This document shows, piece by piece, positions 52,584-62,141 of a stretch of DNA of 64,000 nt (the stretch's first letter is position 1; each line of letters begins with the position of its first letter). Position numbers and translations under genes: made by a program. Where the stretch lies: the NCBI RefSeq assembly GCF_000420085.1, contig NZ_ATUG01000003.1:1116001-1180000 (forward strand), read 5' to 3'. This DNA comes from Desulfospira joergensenii DSM 10085 (lineage in GTDB: Bacteria > Desulfobacterota > Desulfobacteria > Desulfobacterales > Desulfobacteraceae). The notes under the pieces are model-generated. The model saw only the letters and a program-made list of their open reading frames with translations, searched no databases and was not told where the DNA came from.

Positions 52584-54629
52584 ATGCCGGCGTCAACCAG
52601 AAGAAGGAGACCCGGATCCTTGGCCAAAATATCCATTTCACTGGACGGCATCAGGCAGGCCGTCACCAATCTGAACTACAGACCCAGCTCTGTCAAGTAC
52701 AAGGCTGTGGCCGCCATCGAGTCGTTTTACACCTCCGAAGACTCCATCCAGGAGATCCGGTCCATTGATACGGATCTCCTGGTGGGAATGATCTGGGATA
52801 TCCGGGAAGATCCCGGCAAAATCCGCTCCAAAAGACGAAACTTCTTCAGTCTCAAGTCCTCCATCAATGCCGACCTGAAAAAGCTGTCCAAAAAAGACCT
52901 GAATCCGGAAAACATTATTATTTCCGGATCCAATGTCTTTGACATGACCGAAGAGGCCAAGAACAACCTGCTCAGCTCCTTTACCGATGCCGTGAAAACC
53001 GGGGATATCGACCTGGAACAGGCCACGGGAATTCTCAAGGCGGTCTCTGATTTCCTGGATGCCTTTGACATGGATGATGGGGACAAGGAGTCCCTTGATA
53101 TTATCCAGGAAATCAAAAAAATTCTCTCCAGGATTTCCCAGAGCGACCTGATCGATGAGGAAGACCTGGATGAGGAAATCGTTGAAATCGAAGATGATGA
53201 AGAACTGGAAGTTCTCGAAGAAGAAGACGATATAGAAGAAATCGAGCTGGACGAAGATGAAGAGATCCTTGAGGAAGAAGATGACGAGGAGCTGGAAGTT
53301 CTCGAGGACGAGGATGATGTGGAGGAAATCGAGCTGGACGAGGATGAGGAGCTCGAAGAACTGGAGGACCTGGACGAAGAGATAGAAGAACTGGATGAGG
53401 ACGAAGAACTCGAAGAGATAGAGCTGGACGAGGATGAGGAACTTGAGGAAGTCGAGGACCTGGATGAAGATGTTGAAGAACTGGAGCTGGATGAGGACGA
53501 AGAACTCGAAGAAATTGATGAGGAAGACGAGCCCGAAGAGATAGAGCTGGACGAGGATGAGGAACTCGAGGAAATCGAGGACCTGGATGAAGATGTTGAA
53601 GAACTGGAGCTGGATGAGGACGAAGAACTCGAAGAAATCGATGAGGAAGACGAGCCCGAAGAGATAGAGCTGGACGAGGATGAGGAACTCGAGGAAATCG
53701 AGGACCTGGATGAAGATGTTGAAGAACTGGAGCTGGATGAGGATGAAGAACTCGAGGAAGTTGACGAGCTGGACGAAGAGGAACTCAAGGCCCTGGAGGA
53801 ATTCAGGGAGCAGCGGGAACTTGCCGAGCAGTTTGACGATTCCCTGGGGGAACGGGAAAAAAAATTCAATGCCTATGTAAAGGTACCCCAGGGCCTTTAC
53901 ACCGTGGGCACCCGGAAAGGACTCAAGGCCAGCCTGGAACTCCAGCAGATCGAAATGCCCAGAACCTATATCGGCAGATTTCCGGTGACCAACGCCCTGT
54001 TCGAGATCTTCATAGACAATACCGGCTATGTGACCACAGCGGAAACAAAGGGCTTTGGCGTGGTTTTCTCCTCCCGGTATAAAAAAGGCAAGGCCGGGTC
54101 CTCCTGGCAGAAAACAGCCGGTTCCCAGGAGGTCAAAGGCGCCTGCTGGTTCCGGCCCTCGGGCCCTGAGTCATCCCTTCACGGAAAGCGGAACCATCCC
54201 GTGGTCCAGGTCAGCGTGGAAGATGCCCTGGCCTATGCCTCCTGGATCGGCCGCAGAATTCCCACGGAAGCCGAATGGGAGGCTGCCGCCCGGACCGACC
54301 TTGGAAACCGGTATCCCTGGGGAAATGACTTCAATCCCCTCTTCCTGAACCATGAACAAAGTGCCCTGGCCGATACCTGTCCGGTGGATGAATATGAAGA
54401 GCATGCCAATGAATTCACCATCGCCGATATGCTGGGCAATGTCATGGAATGGACCTCGGACGAACAGGACGCTCCCTTCAAAACCCGGGCCAACCACCGG
54501 TACAGCATTGCAAAGGGAGGGGCCTGGAATTCAGGCCCGGACATCACCATCGGCTCAAGGGGATTGTACAAGAGCGGATTCACCTCCAACACCATTGGAT
54601 TCCGGTGTATCTCAGAGATCTTTCAATAG
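52584..54629 (+). CDS. Acidic-repeat protein with a formylglycine-generating-enzyme-like C-terminal domain
   Basis: Start ATG 52584 gives 681 residues; an in-frame TTG at 52557 is an alternative. Residues about 10-190 are helical. Residues about 195-420 are a run of Glu/Asp/Leu repeats (DEDEELEEIEDLDEDVEELE), part of it three 41-residue (123-nt) units at 53394-53762. The C-terminal 250 residues have the FGE/SUMF1 fold: RTYIGRFPVTNALFEIFIDN, HPVVQVSVEDALAYASWIGR, RIPTEAEWEAAARTD, NRYPWGND, MLGNVMEWTSDEQ and GGAWNSGPD. The site that would be CRxAxR in active enzymes reads SRGLYKS, so the copper-binding cysteine is missing and the fold is probably for binding. It is divergent from the ParA-like gene. 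Confidence 0.8.
   Translation: MPASTRRRRPGSLAKISISLDGIRQAVTNLNYRPSSVKYKAVAAIESFYTSEDSIQEIRSIDTDLLVGMIWDIREDPGKIRSKRRNFFSLKSSINADLKKLSKKDLNPENIIISGSNVFDMTEEAKNNLLSSFTDAVKTGDIDLEQATGILKAVSDFLDAFDMDDGDKESLDIIQEIKKILSRISQSDLIDEEDLDEEIVEIEDDEELEVLEEEDDIEEIELDEDEEILEEEDDEELEVLEDEDDVEEIELDEDEELEELEDLDEEIEELDEDEELEEIELDEDEELEEVEDLDEDVEELELDEDEELEEIDEEDEPEEIELDEDEELEEIEDLDEDVEELELDEDEELEEIDEEDEPEEIELDEDEELEEIEDLDEDVEELELDEDEELEEVDELDEEELKALEEFREQRELAEQFDDSLGEREKKFNAYVKVPQGLYTVGTRKGLKASLELQQIEMPRTYIGRFPVTNALFEIFIDNTGYVTTAETKGFGVVFSSRYKKGKAGSSWQKTAGSQEVKGACWFRPSGPESSLHGKRNHPVVQVSVEDALAYASWIGRRIPTEAEWEAAARTDLGNRYPWGNDFNPLFLNHEQSALADTCPVDEYEEHANEFTIADMLGNVMEWTSDEQDAPFKTRANHRYSIAKGGAWNSGPDITIGSRGLYKSGFTSNTIGFRCISEIFQ
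53394..53762 (+). repeat. 123-bp tandem repeats encoding the acidic domain
   Basis: Three units begin at 53394, 53517 and 53640, each opening with GATGAGGA and encoding 41 residues. The second and third are almost identical in bases, the first differs more. Near-identity of the last two at nucleotide level indicates recent expansion. Confidence 0.85.
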
Positions 54630-54660
54630 AACCTGGAAGGATAAATAGGATTTTTCTGCC

Positions 54661-55548
54661 ATGGATCAGCAGGTTCAGACATACCTTGATTACCTGACCA
54701 TAGAAAAGGGGCTCTCGTCCAACAGCATTGAATCCTATGCCGCCGACCTGGCCAATTTCCTTGATTTTCTGGAACAGGAGAAGATCACCCGCCTGGAAGA
54801 GACGGACACGGCAGTCATTCTGGCCTGGCTCATTCACCTGACCCGGCAGGGATTATCGGCAAAATCCAGGGCCAGGCATCTGATCGCCATCCGGGGATTT
54901 TATAAATATCTGATCAACGAAAAGATCCTGGCCTCCAATCCGGTCAAGGAAGTGGACATTCCCAAAACCGGCCAGGCCCTTCCCAAGATCCTGTCCGTGG
55001 CCGAGGTGGAAGCCATGCTCAAGGCCGTCAACCCCATTACCCCCCGGGAGTTGAGGAATTCCGCCATGATGGAGATCCTGTACGGCTCGGGTCTGCGGGT
55101 CTCGGAACTGATCCTGCTCAAGCTCCAGGACATCAGCCTGGATGCCAATATGGTCAGGGTCATGGGAAAGGGATCCAAGGAGAGGATCATCCCCCTGGGC
55201 TCCAAGGCCCGGGATGCCGTCATCCTCTGGAAAGACCACGGCCGGCCCGATATGCTCAAAACCTGTTCCAGCGAGTATCTCTTCGTTGCCCGGGCCGGCA
55301 AGCCCATGACCCGGCAGGGTTTCTGGAAGATCATCAAAAAATATGCGGCCAAGGCCGGCATCAGCAAGACCGTCTCCCCCCATACTTTGCGCCATTCCTT
55401 TGCCACCCATCTGCTGGAGGGAGGGGCGGATCTCAGATCTGTCCAGACCATGCTGGGCCATGCCGATATTTCCACCACCCAGATCTATACCCATATCTCC
55501 AGGGAATATCTGATTAAAATGCATAATAGATACCACCCCCGGGGGTGA
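54661..55548 (+). CDS. xerD: Site-specific tyrosine recombinase XerD/XerC-like
   Basis: The 295-residue protein has the N-terminal SAM-like domain (YLDYLTIEKGLSSNSIESYA) and the catalytic residues Arg146 (GSGLRVSEL), Lys in the MGKGSKER loop, His241 and Arg244 (PHTLRHSFATHLLEGGADL), His267 (LGHADISTTQ) and Tyr276 (IYTHI). This is full-length Xer, which resolves chromosome dimers at dif. No dif-like site was found nearby, and the protein does not carry the insertion that marks integron integrases. It follows the FGE-like gene by 31 nt. Confidence 0.93.
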   Translation: MDQQVQTYLDYLTIEKGLSSNSIESYAADLANFLDFLEQEKITRLEETDTAVILAWLIHLTRQGLSAKSRARHLIAIRGFYKYLINEKILASNPVKEVDIPKTGQALPKILSVAEVEAMLKAVNPITPRELRNSAMMEILYGSGLRVSELILLKLQDISLDANMVRVMGKGSKERIIPLGSKARDAVILWKDHGRPDMLKTCSSEYLFVARAGKPMTRQGFWKIIKKYAAKAGISKTVSPHTLRHSFATHLLEGGADLRSVQTMLGHADISTTQIYTHISREYLIKMHNRYHPRG

Positions 55549-56099
55549 AACCAACATTTGGAACCCCGGCCCTTTAAGCCGCTTCAACCCATTGCCTCTC
55601 CCGGCCTGATCGCCCAGGCTTGCTGAAAATCAATCCTCTCCAAAACCTGAATCCATATCTGCAAAGATTGTACTGCCGGGGAGGCTGTTGAGGACCGCAG
55701 CGGAGACATCGGGAGGGATTCTTTACAGGCTCTTGGCTGTGCTTCTCTATAGAAAGGGGAACTGTTTGAACGAAGTGAATTTTTCCCTTTCTTCAAGAAA
55801 TGCAGCTTAGAGCCTGTTAAAATCGTTCATCCTGCTGAGCTGCGGCCCTTAACGGCCGGAGTTGGGAACGGTGGTTTTTCTCCTCAAACTTTGCTCTTGC
55901 ATTTCCAGAGCAGGAATGATTATTTCCAATAAAGAGGTACTTTGGCTTTTGGATACAGATACACTATATGGTGGTTGGATGATTTCAGAACAAAACGATT
56001 CATCATACCATCATTCGACAGTTATCATTTCTGGCCGTTTTACCTTATTTTTGTCTCAATGGTATCTTGTGATGTAGGAAAAATAAAATTGGTTATCCA
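55549..56099. other. Intergenic region without a supported gene
   Basis: A 70-codon minus-strand ORF (55584-55796) shows no family pattern or ribosome site. Short ORFs on the plus strand are also unconvincing. I see no RNA gene, terminator or repeat that can be supported. Confidence 0.5.
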
Positions 56100-56369
56100 T
56101 CAAAGAACTTGTATGCCTGAAGATCCTGTCTCTCCAACAATCCATTCCAGTTCGATTTCCAGGGATTTTTTCAAGCGTTTGCCCTGCTCTTCCTCAACTT
56201 TGAGTTCCAGGACCATCTGGTCCGGGAATTCAAGGACCGTTTCTGCCTGGTCCTGCTTGAGGGTGAGCTGTCCCAGTTCGATTTTATCTGCAATGGTTCG
56301 AAGTGTATTTGCAATCTCGTTTTTTGTTTTTTTTTCTTCACTTTTGAACAGAATGGTTTCGATTCCCAT
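56100..56369 (-). CDS. amphi-Trp domain protein (89 aa)
   Basis: The product opens with MGIETILFKSEEKKTKNEIA and has the domain pattern LRTIADKIELGQLTLKQ, a VLEFPDQMVLELKVEEEQGK strand pair and the closing LEIELEWIVGE with the conserved tryptophan. A TGAAAGGAAATAAT site precedes the ATG. Small proteins of this domain are widespread in anaerobes and of unknown role. It stands alone between xerD and mrpG. Confidence 0.75.
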   Translation of the reverse strand: MGIETILFKSEEKKTKNEIANTLRTIADKIELGQLTLKQDQAETVLEFPDQMVLELKVEEEQGKRLKKSLEIELEWIVGETGSSGIQVL

Positions 56370-56491
56370 AATTATTTCCTTTCAGTGTTGAGGGCATAAA
56401 GCTGGTAACATAGGTTTTATAGAAAAAATAAGAAATAATTATAATTTTTCAACATTCCTGATGCCTCAATAAGGATAAGGTGAGGTTTTAT

Positions 56492-56821
56492 TTATTCTTG
56501 ATTACCATTTTCGGTATCACTTTCTGGATCCGTTTTGCACCACATACGATAATTGGAAGACAATATTATTTTACCCAGCAGGTGGGCCGATGCCGGAGTA
56601 GTCATCAGAATAAACAGCATGATACCGACCACCCGGGATGTCACTGCCGTCTCCAGGAAAAAAAGCGCCACAGCAAGAAGGGTAAGCCCGATGCCCACGG
56701 TCCCTGCTTTGGTGGCAGCGTGGATGCGCATGTAGATGTCCGGCATCCGCAATAGTCCAAGCGCTGCGACAAATGTAAAAAACGTGCCGGTCAAAAGGCA
56801 TGCCGAGATCAGGAATTCCAT
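56492..56821 (-). CDS. mrpG: Mrp Na+/H+ antiporter subunit G
   Basis: The 109-residue protein has three membrane helices. It opens with MEFLISACLLTGTFFTFVAA and contains LGLLRMPDIYMRIHAATKAG, the MnhG/PhaG signature. It is the last gene of the mrpABCDEFG operon and overlaps mrpF by 13 nt. Confidence 0.92.
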   Translation of the reverse strand: MEFLISACLLTGTFFTFVAALGLLRMPDIYMRIHAATKAGTVGIGLTLLAVALFFLETAVTSRVVGIMLFILMTTPASAHLLGKIILSSNYRMWCKTDPESDTENGNQE

Positions 56822-57120
56822 GGACCCCCCTTTTTTTTGTCATCAGGATCGACCAGTCGTTTTTTCATGAAGGTAACGAATGCCACGGTGCCCAGGAATG
56901 CCACCAGGGCCAATGTGATGGCAATATCGAGAAAAGCGGTCTGACCGCTTCGGATCGTATGGGCGGTAATGAAGCTGATAGTGATAAACCCGATCAGGTC
57001 AAGGGCGAGTACACGGTCGGCATGAGTCGGGCCTTTTATCAGCCGGATCAGTGCAAATACAAAGCTTGTAAAAAGTCCGATATAGGCAATGTTCACACAA
57101 ATGGACAAAAGATCAGTCAC
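56809..57120 (-). CDS. mrpF: Mrp Na+/H+ antiporter subunit F
   Basis: The 103-residue, three-helix protein has the family motif LIRLIKGPTHADRVLALDLIG near residue 25 and ends in a basic, hydrophilic tail. It overlaps mrpE by 8 nt. Confidence 0.93.
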   Translation of the reverse strand: MTDLLSICVNIAYIGLFTSFVFALIRLIKGPTHADRVLALDLIGFITISFITAHTIRSGQTAFLDIAITLALVAFLGTVAFVTFMKKRLVDPDDKKKGGPWNS

Positions 57121-57589
57121 GGGTCACCTCCAGCAGTTTTTTCTCAAGGCCATTTTTAATCGACGATATAACCGCTTCATGATCACGGGCAAACATGGCA
57201 TGGACGATCAAGTGTGTCTTTTCAGGACTGATATCCAGGCTGAGGGTTCCCGGAGTCAACGACACCATGTTGGCCAGAAGCGTAACCTCAAAATCTGTCC
57301 TGGCATCCAACGGAACATGAACAATATCCGGGTCGCTGGTATGCTCCGGGGTCAGCACGTCCCAGGCCACCCGCAGGACCGATATCATCATTTCGTAATG
57401 AAAATAGACGAGCAGAACCACAGAGGCTTTCAATCGCCTGAAATAAGATTTATCCAATCCAAACGGCCGGGTCAGCCACAGACACCCGAGACCCAGCACA
57501 AATCCAATGGAAAAATCGACAATGCTGTAGGCATTGTTGATCAGGACCCAGGCACCGGCAAAAAACAGATTGAGCAGAAGATAGATCAT
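57113..57589 (-). CDS. mrpE: Mrp Na+/H+ antiporter subunit E
   Basis: The 158-residue protein has a hydrophobic N-terminal pair of helices, then the soluble domain with VPLDARTDFEVTLLANMVSL and TPGTLSLDISPEKTHLIVHA, typical of MnhE. It overlaps mrpD by 4 nt. Confidence 0.92.
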   Translation of the reverse strand: MIYLLLNLFFAGAWVLINNAYSIVDFSIGFVLGLGCLWLTRPFGLDKSYFRRLKASVVLLVYFHYEMMISVLRVAWDVLTPEHTSDPDIVHVPLDARTDFEVTLLANMVSLTPGTLSLDISPEKTHLIVHAMFARDHEAVISSIKNGLEKKLLEVTRD

Positions 57590-59088
57590 GATGCCCCCCC
57601 CAATACCGCCTTGATGTAAAGCACCGGATCAAGCAGCTGCATGGCGGCCCGGTCAGCAAAATTGAAAAATGGTTCTGCAGCAAGGCCGATGATGATGGTC
57701 ATGAGTGCAAATACCCCTATGGGGATCAGATAGGGCACGGTTCGTTTTTGGTTTGGAAACGGCTGGGATGGTGCAGTCTCTGGTGCGGGTGTCCAGAATG
57801 CCTGGTTCCAGATTTTCAACATGGAATAGATCGTCAGAATTCCCACAAAAAGGGCGGTTCCGGCAAGCAGGTAATGCCCGGTTTCAATCCCGGCGCGGAT
57901 CACAGCAAATTTGCTCCAGAAACCCGAAAGGGGCGGGAAACCAGCCAGGGAGAATGCAGGAATCATGAACAGCAGGGCAAGAAAAGGAAAGGATTTGTAA
58001 ACGCCACCGGTTTTAGACAGATGATCACTGCCGAACCGGTGGTTAAGAAATCCGCCGATCAGAAAGAGATTTGCCTTTACAATGATATGGTGAATCAGGT
58101 ACAGGATGGAACCGGCCAGGGCCAGGCGCGTATAAAGGGCCAGCCCGATAATGATGTATCCGACCTGACTGATGATATGAAAGGACAGAATGCGCTTAAT
58201 CGTATACTGACTGGCCGCGCCAAGGACACCTGTCAGCATGGTCAGCCCGGAAACCACGATCAAAAGAGTCTGCCAGATGCTCCCCTCAAAGGGAAGGACC
58301 AAAGTAAAAATTCGCATCATGGCATAAATGCCGACTTTGGTCAAAAGTGCGGCAAACAATGCGGCCACACTTGCCGGCAGAGTGTGGTAGGAGGCCGGAA
58401 GCCAGGCAAAAACGGGGAAAAGGGCTGATTTAACGGAAAAAGAAAACAGGAAAAGACCGGTTAAAAGGGTGGCAAGCCCCGGGGACAGCGATGCGGATTT
58501 TAAATGGAGTCCTGCCAGATTGAGCATCCCGGTCGCGCCATAGATCAGGCCGATGGCCAAAAGAAAGGTCATAGTAGAGATCAGATTCAAAAAAACATAT
58601 CGGATACTGCCGTGGATCTGCTGCTCGCCCGCGTCCAAAACCATCAGTGAGAAGGAAGCGATCAACATGACTTCAAACCAGACATATAGATTGAACAGAT
58701 CTGCAGTTAAAAACGCACCGTTTACACCGGCCAGCAGCAATTGTATCAAAAGATGATACCGTGAATAGGCAGGACTGGATTCAAGATCGGCCGCAGCGTA
58801 TATGACAACGCCCATTGCGATGATCCAGGAAATCAGGACCATGGCAGCAGATAAAAGATCTGCCGCGAAAACAATACCGAAAGGTGCCGGCCAGCTACCC
58901 ATTGCAACGGCCACAGGTCCGTTCTGATTCACACGGCAGATTAATAAGACACTGACCAGGGTGCCGATTCCGGTAATCATCCATGCACCTGATGTGACCG
59001 CACGCATGTTTTTCTTTGCCATAAAAAGCAGGACTGCACCGCATAAGGGGATAATCAAAGGGAGTATTGGCAACCAGCGGATCATCAC
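57586..59088 (-). CDS. mrpD: Mrp Na+/H+ antiporter subunit D
   Basis: The 500-residue protein resembles NADH dehydrogenase antiporter-like subunits (NuoN/MnhD). Conserved Glu and Lys lie in membrane helices (LYVWFEVMLIASFSLMVLDA, FSVKSALFPVFAWLPASYHT), followed by LTGVLGAASQYTIKRILSFH and VKANLFLIGGFLNHR. It overlaps its neighbours by 4 nt on each side, as expected for a tightly coupled operon. Confidence 0.95.
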   Translation of the reverse strand: MMIRWLPILPLIIPLCGAVLLFMAKKNMRAVTSGAWMITGIGTLVSVLLICRVNQNGPVAVAMGSWPAPFGIVFAADLLSAAMVLISWIIAMGVVIYAAADLESSPAYSRYHLLIQLLLAGVNGAFLTADLFNLYVWFEVMLIASFSLMVLDAGEQQIHGSIRYVFLNLISTMTFLLAIGLIYGATGMLNLAGLHLKSASLSPGLATLLTGLFLFSFSVKSALFPVFAWLPASYHTLPASVAALFAALLTKVGIYAMMRIFTLVLPFEGSIWQTLLIVVSGLTMLTGVLGAASQYTIKRILSFHIISQVGYIIIGLALYTRLALAGSILYLIHHIIVKANLFLIGGFLNHRFGSDHLSKTGGVYKSFPFLALLFMIPAFSLAGFPPLSGFWSKFAVIRAGIETGHYLLAGTALFVGILTIYSMLKIWNQAFWTPAPETAPSQPFPNQKRTVPYLIPIGVFALMTIIIGLAAEPFFNFADRAAMQLLDPVLYIKAVLGGAS

Positions 59089-59441
59089 TTCTCCTTTTCT
59101 GACAGGCTCATGGCGTCAACGTCTGCTGAATTAAGATCTCGGCTGGCACGGTAGGCCAGCACCAGGCAGAAGATCAGCACGCCGAATCCTATGACAACAG
59201 CCGTCAGGATCAGCGCTTGAGACAGGGGGTTAGCGTAAGAACCACGGAGGACAGATGCGCCGGGTGGTATGATGGGCACACCGTCTATAGAAAGCCGCCC
59301 GGCAGTTAAAATGGCCAGGTTGATGCCATTGCTCAGCAGGATAAAACCAAACAGGATACGCAGGACATGCCGCTCCAGCATCAGGTATACACCTGCAGCA
59401 ACAAGAATACTCGATATCAGACTCATTAAAGGTTCCATCAC
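59085..59441 (-). CDS. mrpC: Mrp Na+/H+ antiporter subunit C
   Basis: The 118-residue, three-helix protein is NuoK-like, with ILFGFILLSNGINLAILTAG and DPLSQALILTAVVIGFG-type (here ANPLSQALILTAVVIGFG) helices. It overlaps mrpB and mrpD by 4 nt each. Confidence 0.94.
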   Translation of the reverse strand: MMEPLMSLISSILVAAGVYLMLERHVLRILFGFILLSNGINLAILTAGRLSIDGVPIIPPGASVLRGSYANPLSQALILTAVVIGFGVLIFCLVLAYRASRDLNSADVDAMSLSEKEK

Positions 59442-59839
59442 GACAATTCCTCAACCAGATGCAAAAGGATTGAAAGCACGGCGCCAGTCACGGCCAGGTA
59501 AACACCGATATCAAACAGCAGTGGCGTTCCAAGGGGCAAAATGGTTTTCCACCAGATCCCGGTTAAAAACGCCTGGTCCCTGAATAATGCCAGAAGACCT
59601 GACGTCAGCGATATGCCGACACCAGTAACCGCAATCAGTTCAGGGGAAAAACGAATGCGCTGACGGACATATTCGCCGGATTCAGCCAGTACAAGCACAG
59701 CCAGGGCAATCACGGCGATCAGTGCACCGATAAATCCGCCGCCCGGTTCATTGTGTCCCCTGAAAAGCAGGTAGAGAGAAAAAAGGAGCATGATCCCGAT
59801 CACAATATGTGCAGTGGTTCGGAAAATCACGGATTTCAT
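59438..59839 (-). CDS. mrpB: Mrp Na+/H+ antiporter subunit B
   Basis: The 133-residue protein has four helices and the typical RGHNEPGGGFIGALIAVIAL and LPLGTPLLFDIGVYLAVTG motifs. It overlaps mrpA and mrpC by 4 nt each. Confidence 0.94.
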   Translation of the reverse strand: MKSVIFRTTAHIVIGIMLLFSLYLLFRGHNEPGGGFIGALIAVIALAVLVLAESGEYVRQRIRFSPELIAVTGVGISLTSGLLALFRDQAFLTGIWWKTILPLGTPLLFDIGVYLAVTGAVLSILLHLVEELS

Positions 59840-62103
59840 GAAGACCTCCTTTTTTTTGCCAGCAGAATACTGGAAGCCCCCAAAGCCGCCATGACCACAA
59901 CAGTAATTTCTCCCAGGGTATCCAGGGCCCTGAAATCGACCAGGATAACATTGACAATGTTTCGGCCATGGGCCGCGATTAGGCTGTTTTGGGCAAAATA
60001 ATCAATCAGTGTCGTGTCCTGAGGAACAGCGGTAATGCTCAAAAGGGTCCAGAAAACACCTGCACCGATAACCAGAGAAACCATGGCATTGAGGAAGCGT
60101 CTTCCGGTAGAATGGGGTAAAACACTTGACAGTTTAGGGATGCGCCGCACAAGTATGACCAGAAAAATGACGGTCAGGGTTTCCACCAGCAACTGGGTTT
60201 TGGCGACATCCGGTGCATTGTAAAACATCAGAAATAATGTTGTGATAAACCCGGCAGTCCCAAGTGAGATGATTGACAACAACGTAGAACCAGAAAGGAT
60301 TACGATGAGAACGGCGGCCAAAAGACCTGAAGAAAGTAAAACTTCATAAAATCGGATATCCTGTATCACAAAACGTTCCGGGAGCGGTAACTCAGGAATT
60401 TTAACCAGGATCATCAATGCCAGAAGGAAGAACAGGGTAAACAGATAACCGGTCAGCCGGCCATGCTGTAAAAGGGCTGTTATTCGGGATGCCACAGCGA
60501 TCGTCCATTGGATGATGTTCTCAAAAATTGTGTTGCCCGATGGCAGCTGCCGTATCAGAACACGAATCAGAGATTGGATCGGATCATAATAAAGAAAAAT
60601 GGCCACACCGATCAACAGTGAAGCCCCACTTAAGGCCAGCGGCAGGTTAAATCCCTGCCAGAGCTTGAGACCGGTAATTTCGAGATTTGGTCCGACGGCC
60701 AGGCCAGCAGGAAGAAGCAGTGTGTTGTTGATCCAGGGCAGTCCTGCCGATGTAACAAACAATCCCAGAGCGGCAAGGCAGAGTGGCGGCAGCCATAAAA
60801 ACAGCTTTTTTTCAACCGGTTTGGCGGTAACGGTTCCGGTATCCGGTTTTGAAAGAAAAGGTTTAATCACGAAAACAAAGGCCATGGCCGCCATCATGGA
60901 ATTGACCAGTATAAGAACGGCTGTCGGCAGATAAGAAGATTCAAGGGCCGCCTTGTACATATATTCCTTGCTCACAAACCCAGGCAGCGGCGGAATCCCG
61001 GCCTTGGACAACGCTGATAATCCGGCAGCGAAAAAACTGAACGTCAAGATACTTCCAAGACCTGCCAGACGATTGAGGTCTCTGGTGCCTGTTGCCTTGT
61101 CCACAGTACCGATCACCATGAACAATGCCGCCTTGTATAAGGCATGGGCTATGATGAACATCAGCGCCGCAGATGTGGCATACCAGGTGCCGAACGCCAG
61201 TAAAAAGACCAGTTTGCCAAGAGCCACATTGGTACTATAAGCCAGCATCAACTTTAAATCTTTCTGGCTTAGCGCTAAAAGTCCGGTCCATACAGCTGTG
61301 ACTCCGCCGGTAATGGCAAGCGACCAGAACCAAAGGTCACTATCGCTGAAAACAGGAGAAAGCCGGGCCAGAAGATAGACACCAGCCTTGACCATGGTGG
61401 CCGAGTGCAGATACGCACTGACCGGGGCCGGAGCCGACATGGCGCCAGGCAGCCAGAAATGAAACGGGAACTGGGCGGATTTTGTAAACGCCCCGATCAA
61501 TATGAGGATCAAAGCGGGGGCAAATCTACTCTCAGATGACAGATCGCCTGCATGGTTGATAATGTGATCCAGCTCATAGGAGCCGGCCATCTGCCCCAGC
61601 AGTATCAGACCGGCAAGCAGGGCCAGACCGCCTGCACCGGTCACAAGAATCGCCTGGAGGGCATTTTTTCTGGAATTTTCCTGATCATGATTGAAGCCGA
61701 TCAGAAGATAAGAAGTCAGGGTGGTCAGTTCCCAGAAAACGAAGAGCAAAATGATGTTTCCGGACAGAACCACACCGAGCATGGCACCCATAAAAAGGAT
61801 CAGGTAAAGGTGAAACATTGCGCAGAAAGGTTTACCCTTCATGTAGTGATAGGCATACATCTGCACAAAAATCCCGATACCGCATATCAACCAGATGAAA
61901 AGCAGACTCAGACCATCAAGCTGTATTGAAAAAGATATTCCAAGAGATGGAACCCAGGGATACTTAAAAATCAGACTGTCAGTCGAATACAGACTTGAAA
62001 GGAATATCAGTACCAGTAAAGGCAAGGCAATAGAAATAAGCATGAGTGCTTTTTGCCATGAAGGGGAAGAACTGAAGCCGTCTTTACTTTTGCCGTTGTA
62101 CAT
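59836..62103 (-). CDS. mrpA: Mrp Na+/H+ antiporter subunit A
   Basis: The 755-residue protein is NuoL-like: DGLSLLFIWLICGIGIFVQM, conserved Glu in FVFWELTTLTSYLLIGFNHD, Lys in GAFTKSAQFPFHFWLPGAMS and HSATMVKAGVYLLARL. The C-terminal 200 residues correspond to the MbhD/MbhE-like part of MrpA (LVETLTVIFLVILVRRI, LVDFRALDTLGEITVVVMAA). Mrp complexes exchange Na+ for H+ and support pH and salt balance. It is the first gene of the operon. Confidence 0.95.
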   Translation of the reverse strand: MYNGKSKDGFSSSPSWQKALMLISIALPLLVLIFLSSLYSTDSLIFKYPWVPSLGISFSIQLDGLSLLFIWLICGIGIFVQMYAYHYMKGKPFCAMFHLYLILFMGAMLGVVLSGNIILLFVFWELTTLTSYLLIGFNHDQENSRKNALQAILVTGAGGLALLAGLILLGQMAGSYELDHIINHAGDLSSESRFAPALILILIGAFTKSAQFPFHFWLPGAMSAPAPVSAYLHSATMVKAGVYLLARLSPVFSDSDLWFWSLAITGGVTAVWTGLLALSQKDLKLMLAYSTNVALGKLVFLLAFGTWYATSAALMFIIAHALYKAALFMVIGTVDKATGTRDLNRLAGLGSILTFSFFAAGLSALSKAGIPPLPGFVSKEYMYKAALESSYLPTAVLILVNSMMAAMAFVFVIKPFLSKPDTGTVTAKPVEKKLFLWLPPLCLAALGLFVTSAGLPWINNTLLLPAGLAVGPNLEITGLKLWQGFNLPLALSGASLLIGVAIFLYYDPIQSLIRVLIRQLPSGNTIFENIIQWTIAVASRITALLQHGRLTGYLFTLFFLLALMILVKIPELPLPERFVIQDIRFYEVLLSSGLLAAVLIVILSGSTLLSIISLGTAGFITTLFLMFYNAPDVAKTQLLVETLTVIFLVILVRRIPKLSSVLPHSTGRRFLNAMVSLVIGAGVFWTLLSITAVPQDTTLIDYFAQNSLIAAHGRNIVNVILVDFRALDTLGEITVVVMAALGASSILLAKKRRSS

Positions 62104-62141
62104 TGAATTCCCTTACAATATATATTTATTGTCTATCCAAC

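Noticed and set aside
52727..53869. 380-residue minus-strand ORF made almost only of serine
   Set aside because: It is the exact complement of the acidic Glu/Asp repeat of the FGE-like gene and has no independent support.
54661..55548. Possibility that the Xer recombinase is an integron integrase
   Set aside because: Its length and continuous catalytic block fit XerD/XerC and lack the extra helix that marks IntI; it is also 17 kb from the nearest cassette-like site.
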